Assembly: GCA_022838965.1 (NCBI GenBank)
Contig: JALHDK010000085.1
Span: forward strand, 1 to 7,937
Direction of reading: 5' to 3'
Source of the DNA: Actinomycetales bacterium
Lineage (GTDB): Bacteria; Actinomycetota; Actinomycetes; Actinomycetales; Actinomycetaceae
DNA: 7,937 nt
Numbering within the stretch: the first letter of the stretch is position 1; every line of letters starts with the position of its first letter. Under the pieces are notes generated by a model. The model was given only the letters and a program-made list of their open reading frames with translations. It had not been told where the DNA came from and made no database searches. A program made the translations under genes and the position numbers. Positions 5,305 through 7,937 of this stretch are shown here, in pieces.

Positions 5305-6530
5305 TGCGGCCCGAAGCGCTCCTCGGGCGGCACCTGCTCACGCGCCGGCTCCTCCGCGCGCCGGCCCACCGGAGGCCGTTCCTCCTCAGGCCTCCACGGC
5401 TGCCGCGGAGGCTCGGGGGCGAGTTCGGCAGGACGCAGGCCCGCCTCCACGGTGCGCGAGAACGGCATTCCCGTGCCCTCCCCGGCCTCGGTCGCATCGG
5501 CGGTGGCGCGCGCGCTCTCCGAGCGCGCCTCCCGCAGCGCCTCCATCGGGTCCTGGAGCGCCGTGCGGGCAAGATCGTCCACCATCGCCGGGCGACCGAG
5601 TGGACCGAAGTCCACCGGGCCGACGGGCTCCGAGGGACCCTCGTCCTCGCCCCTGCCGCCGAATCCGCGACTGATGGCCTCGAGCGCACCCGTGAACTCG
5701 GTCGGCACGATCCACATCTTGGAGGAGGACCCGTTGGCAATCTTCGGCAGGGTCTGCAGGTACTGGTAGGCCAGCAGCTTCGAGTCCGGGTTGCCGCGGT
5801 GGATGGCGTCGAAGACCTGAAGGATGGCACGGGACTCGCCCTGGGCACGCAGGATCGCGGCCTGGGCCTGGCCCTCCGCGCGGAGGATGGCGGACTGCTT
5901 CTCCCCCTCGGCCTCGAGGATCTGCGACTGCTTGACCCCCTCGGCGTTCAGGATGGCCGCGCGGCGGTCCCGCTCCGCCTTCATCTGCTGCTCCATCGAC
6001 CCCTGGACGGATGCGGGCGGGTCGATCGCCTTGAGCTCCACCCGGTTGACACGGATGCCCCACTTCGTGGTCGCCTCGTCGAGGACGCCCCGCAGCTGTC
6101 CGTTGATCTGGTCGCGCGAGGTGAGGGTCTGCTCCAGGTCCATCGAGCCGATGACGTTCCGGAGGGTGGTGACCGTCAGTTGCTCGATGCCGAGGATGTA
6201 GTTCGCGATCTCGTACGTCGCGGCCTTCGGATCGGTGACCTGGAAGTAGATGACCGTGTCGATCGACACCACGAGGTTGTCGGACGTGATGACCGGCTGC
6301 GGCGGGAAGGACACCACCTGCTCGCGCAGGTCCACGCCGGCCCGGACCCGGTCGACGAACGGGATCAGGAAGTGGAGGCCGGCGTAGAACACGGTGTGGA
6401 ACTTCCCCAGCCGTTCGATGATCAGCGCTACGGCCTGGGGCACGATCCGCACGGCACGAGCGATCGCGGTGATGATGAAGACGGCGAAGAGGGCAAGGAC
6501 GATCCACAGGACGGTCTGGCCGGGTTCCAT
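5301..6530 (-). CDS. SPFH/Band 7 (stomatin/QmcA-like) membrane-associated protein
   Basis: This 409-residue protein is an SPFH scaffold that organises membrane microdomains as a large ring oligomer. An N-terminal membrane anchor (about 7-27, WIVLALFAVFIITAIA) is followed by the Band 7 domain (28-175): IVPQAVALIIERLGKF (29-44), GLHFLIPFVDRV (51-62), VDLREQVVSFPPQPVITSDN (66-85), NVIGSMDLEQTLTSRD (125-140) and VELKAIDPP (164-172). Next is a coiled coil of near-repeats (about 180-236: AILNAEG, QILEAEG, AILRAEG, AILRAQG), typical of stomatins, then the PTEF block (276-279). The last 120 residues are a Pro/Glu/Arg-rich, probably disordered tail, longer than in QmcA-type relatives. The start is set by an AGGAG 4 nt upstream that overlaps the nfeD stop. 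Pairing with NfeD upstream is the conserved arrangement, and trmH follows at 13 nt. Confidence 0.92.
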   Translation of the reverse strand: MEPGQTVLWIVLALFAVFIITAIARAVRIVPQAVALIIERLGKFHTVFYAGLHFLIPFVDRVRAGVDLREQVVSFPPQPVITSDNLVVSIDTVIYFQVTDPKAATYEIANYILGIEQLTVTTLRNVIGSMDLEQTLTSRDQINGQLRGVLDEATTKWGIRVNRVELKAIDPPASVQGSMEQQMKAERDRRAAILNAEGVKQSQILEAEGEKQSAILRAEGQAQAAILRAQGESRAILQVFDAIHRGNPDSKLLAYQYLQTLPKIANGSSSKMWIVPTEFTGALEAISRGFGGRGEDEGPSEPVGPVDFGPLGRPAMVDDLARTALQDPMEALREARSESARATADATEAGEGTGMPFSRTVEAGLRPAELAPEPPRQPWRPEEERPPVGRRAEEPAREQVPPEERFGPQ

Positions 6531-6534
6531 GGTG

Positions 6535-6539
6535 CTCCT
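6535..6539 (-). promoter_or_regulatory. Shine-Dalgarno of the SPFH gene overlapping the nfeD stop
   Basis: The minus strand reads TAGGAGCACCATG. The TAG (6540-6538) ends nfeD and the AGGAG (6539-6535) serves the ATG at 6530. This overlap ties translation of the two genes together and supports a single transcript. Confidence 0.65.
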
Positions 6540-6984
6540 AGGGGTTGATTCTGCTGTCGGCGCGCTCGACCATCGCGATGGCGCCGTTGATCTCGGTGAC
6601 GACCACGTCCTCGCCCACGGCGAAGACGTCTCCCGGGTGGGCGCTGCGTGCGGTCCAGACCTCTCCGAGGAGTTTCACCCTGCCTCCGGTCTCGGACACC
6701 TCCAGCACGACCCGGGCCGGACGGCCGAGGAGGGCCTGCACGTTCGTGGCTGTCTCGGGCGTGGACCGGTGCAGCCACTCCCGCGCGACGGGCAGGACGA
6801 CGAGGAGCAGGAGCGCCGAGACGACGGCGAAAGCCAGGACCTGGCCCCACACGGGGGCGCCGAGGAGCGCGGCGACCATCGCCGCCAGCGCACCGCCCGC
6901 GAACATCACGAACACGAACTCAACAACCAGCAACTCGACGACGCCGAGGACCAGCGCCGCAGCCAGCCACCACATCCACGCCAC
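6538..6984 (-). CDS. short NfeD-family membrane protein with OB-fold domain
   Basis: This 148-residue protein is a short-form NfeD, lacking the ClpP-like protease domain of the long form. It is the usual partner of an SPFH protein and is thought to assist its assembly or membrane microdomain function. Three hydrophobic helices (about 3-22, 23-43 and 46-66) are followed by a small beta-barrel OB-fold (about 80-142) with the typical ALLGRPARV (84-92), GRVKLLGEVWTARS (101-114) and AVGEDVVVTEINGAIAMVE (122-140) pattern. I chose the GTG at 6984 over the ATG at 6975 because a purine-rich Shine-Dalgarno lies at 6993-7003. Longer readings to 7095 would overlap the abc gene. It is followed after 7 nt by the SPFH gene, with an overlapping stop and ribosome binding site. 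The abc gene ends 73 nt upstream. Confidence 0.87.
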   Translation of the reverse strand: MAWMWWLAAALVLGVVELLVVEFVFVMFAGGALAAMVAALLGAPVWGQVLAFAVVSALLLLVVLPVAREWLHRSTPETATNVQALLGRPARVVLEVSETGGRVKLLGEVWTARSAHPGDVFAVGEDVVVTEINGAIAMVERADSRINP

Positions 6985-6992
6985 GGTTGACC

Positions 6993-7003
6993 CCTCTCCT
7001 CCC
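6993..7003 (-). promoter_or_regulatory. Shine-Dalgarno of nfeD
   Basis: GGGAGGAGAGG on the minus strand lies 8-18 nt before the GTG at 6984. The GAGGGG end is the best spaced, and the stretch decides GTG 6984 over the downstream ATG at 6975. Confidence 0.6.
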
Positions 7004-7006
7004 GCC

Positions 7007-7012
7007 AATCTA
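7007..7012 (-). promoter_or_regulatory. possible -10 hexamer of nfeD-SPFH promoter
   Basis: TAGATT on the minus strand (TANNNT, four of six to TATAAT) would start transcription near 7000, giving a leader of about 16 nt that begins with the Shine-Dalgarno itself. No clear -35 is seen. This would separate nfeD-SPFH transcription from abc. Confidence 0.4.
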
Positions 7013-7041
7013 CGGGACCACGCCGACAGACTCCCACTCGG

Positions 7042-7056
7042 TCCGCTGGCGGCGGA
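7042..7056 (-). terminator. weak hairpin just after the abc stop
   Basis: TCCGC and GCGGA form a 5-bp GC-rich stem with a 5-nt loop, one base past the abc TGA. There is no T-tract, so it would at best be an L-shaped actinobacterial terminator or an attenuating hairpin. It is consistent with a separate nfeD promoter, but it is short enough to be chance in such GC-rich DNA. Confidence 0.25.
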
Positions 7057-7057
7057 A

Positions 7058-7846
7058 TCACGGACGCCGGGCCCGCGCCGTGAAGCGTCCCGCACGACCC
7101 TCCACCTGCAGGCTGATCCCGAAGGCGTTCGAGAGGTGGTCGGAGGTCATCACCTCGTCGATCGGCCCGGCGGCCTCCACCCGGCCGTCCCGCATCAGCA
7201 GGGCATGGGTGAAACCTGGCGGGATCTCCTCGACGTGATGGGTGACGAGCACGAGCAGCGGCGCGTGCGGATCGACGGCGAGGTCCGCCAGGGCGCCGAG
7301 AAGGACCTCGCGGCCACCGAGGTCCAGTCCGGACGCCGGTTCGTCGAGGATCAGCAGTTCGGGATCGCTCATCAGGGAGCGGGCGACCTGGACGCGCTTG
7401 CGTTCGCCTTCCGAGAGCGTGGCGTACTTGCGGCCCGCGAGGTGACCCACCCCGAAGGCGGAGAGCAGCTCCTGGGCGCGGCGCACGTCGTCCTGGTCGT
7501 ATTCCTCCCGCCAGCGGCCGGTCATGCCGTAGGCCGCCGTGAGGACGACGTCGAGCGCCGGCTCACTCGCCGGGATCCGTTCCGCAAGCGCGGCTGACGC
7601 CAGTCCCACCCGGGTCCGGATGTCGGCCACGTCGACCGTGCCCAGCCGGTCCCCGAGGACGGTGACCGTTCCGCGGGTGGGGAACATCCGCCCCGAGACG
7701 AGCTGGACCACCGTCGTCTTGCCCGCCCCGTTGGGTCCGAGGATCACCCAGCGCTCCCCGTCGAGGACCTCCCACGAGACGTCGTGAAGGATCTCCTTGT
7801 TGCCGCGGCGCACGGTCACGCCAGCGAGTCGGAGGACTACGGACAT
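7058..7846 (-). CDS. soluble ABC-type ATPase (ModF/iron-complex-like ATP-binding protein)
   Basis: This 262-residue single ATP-binding cassette has Walker A GPNGAGKT (37-44), signature LSEGERKR (144-151), Walker B LLILDEP (164-170), D-loop SGLD (172-175) and switch histidine in VTHHVEEI (201-208). No membrane segment is present and no permease gene is adjacent, so the transport role and substrate are unknown; relatives are often annotated as generic ABC transporter ATP-binding proteins. The Q-loop position, normally glutamine, reads VGLASAAL (80-87) without Gln, followed by an inserted-looking stretch RIPASEPALDVVLTAAYG (90-107). The ATG at 7846 is preceded by TAGGTT at 6 nt and no Shine-Dalgarno, which suggests a leaderless mRNA. 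Downstream, on the same strand, are the nfeD and SPFH genes. Confidence 0.9.
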   Translation of the reverse strand: MSVVLRLAGVTVRRGNKEILHDVSWEVLDGERWVILGPNGAGKTTVVQLVSGRMFPTRGTVTVLGDRLGTVDVADIRTRVGLASAALAERIPASEPALDVVLTAAYGMTGRWREEYDQDDVRRAQELLSAFGVGHLAGRKYATLSEGERKRVQVARSLMSDPELLILDEPASGLDLGGREVLLGALADLAVDPHAPLLVLVTHHVEEIPPGFTHALLMRDGRVEAAGPIDEVMTSDHLSNAFGISLQVEGRAGRFTARARRP

Positions 7847-7852
7847 GACGTC

Positions 7853-7858
7853 AACCTA
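7853..7858 (-). promoter_or_regulatory. -10 hexamer for leaderless abc transcript
   Basis: TAGGTT on the minus strand fits TANNNT and ends 6 nt (GACGTC) before the ATG at 7846. No Shine-Dalgarno is present. The sequence further upstream to the window end (7859-7937) is GC-rich, with two copies of GGCCCCGG (7908-7915 and 7926-7933), and shows no recognisable -35 or gene. Confidence 0.5.
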
Positions 7859-7937
7859 TCGCCCCCCACCGCCGGGCGGCAGCCCCGGGGTCGCGTGGCG
7901 GTGATCCGGCCCCGGACAGACCGGTGGCCCCGGCCGT

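Noticed and set aside
4037..5674. 545-codon open frame on the plus strand opposite heliorhodopsin and trmH
   Set aside because: It spans two well-supported genes on the other strand, is low in hydrophobic residues and matches no family I know.
6538..7095. Longer NfeD reading from the ATG at 7095
   Set aside because: The extra residues overlap the abc coding sequence, lack NfeD similarity, and bypass the strong Shine-Dalgarno at 6993-7003.
7908..7933. Two copies of GGCCCCGG near the right end as a regulatory repeat
   Set aside because: Short, low-complexity GC sequence with no third copy or symmetry; likely compositional.

Overview
The window reads as a piece of chromosome from a GC-rich Actinomycetota bacterium. 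The G+C content is roughly 70% by eye. Other support comes from an actinobacterial ImuA'-like protein with a TCGAAC-N4-GTTCGA LexA operator, a PabB-PabC fusion, and several start codons that sit 6-7 nt after a TANNNT hexamer with no Shine-Dalgarno, which is the usual actinobacterial leaderless layout. A Micrococcales or Propionibacteriales origin would fit, but I cannot place it below phylum from the sequence alone. I see no insertion sequence, prophage, CRISPR array, tRNA or rRNA.

Left end, minus strand (1-728): the first 28 codons or so of an ImuB-like Y-family polymerase homologue, cut by the window edge, preceded by imuA'. The two genes overlap at TGATG. A perfect LexA box covers the imuA' start codon and the end of its -10 hexamer, so this looks like an SOS-induced mutasome operon with a leaderless mRNA. 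Plus strand (about 811-3633): a PEBP/YbhB-family protein, a fused aminodeoxychorismate synthase/lyase (pabBC, folate pathway) and the tRNA wobble 2'-O-methyltransferase TrmL. They are closely spaced, but pabBC and trmL each seem to carry their own leaderless promoter.

Right part, minus strand (read from 7858 down to 3638): a soluble ABC ATPase, a short NfeD-type membrane protein, an SPFH/stomatin protein, a TrmH/SpoU-family RNA methyltransferase and finally a heliorhodopsin that converges on trmL with four bases between the stop codons. The NfeD and SPFH genes are almost certainly co-transcribed, because the NfeD stop codon is part of the SPFH ribosome binding site. TrmH follows SPFH by 13 bp. 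Heliorhodopsin follows TrmH by 48 bp and has a probable leaderless promoter of its own.

The most notable gene is the heliorhodopsin, a retinal protein family of debated function. It keeps the TM7 retinal lysine and the TM3 glutamate counterion, lies between two SPOUT RNA methyltransferases, and is directly downstream of a membrane-microdomain (NfeD-SPFH) pair. Its start region shares a 10-base identity (GAACGCATGT) with the LexA-box start region of imuA'. That is an intriguing but weak hint. No retinal-synthesis gene, photolyase, dnaE2 or pabA is present in the window. The only non-coding stretches are short intergenic gaps (the largest is the divergent 716-840 region) and the 79-base right end, in which I see only the abc promoter hexamer and two copies of GGCCCCGG.
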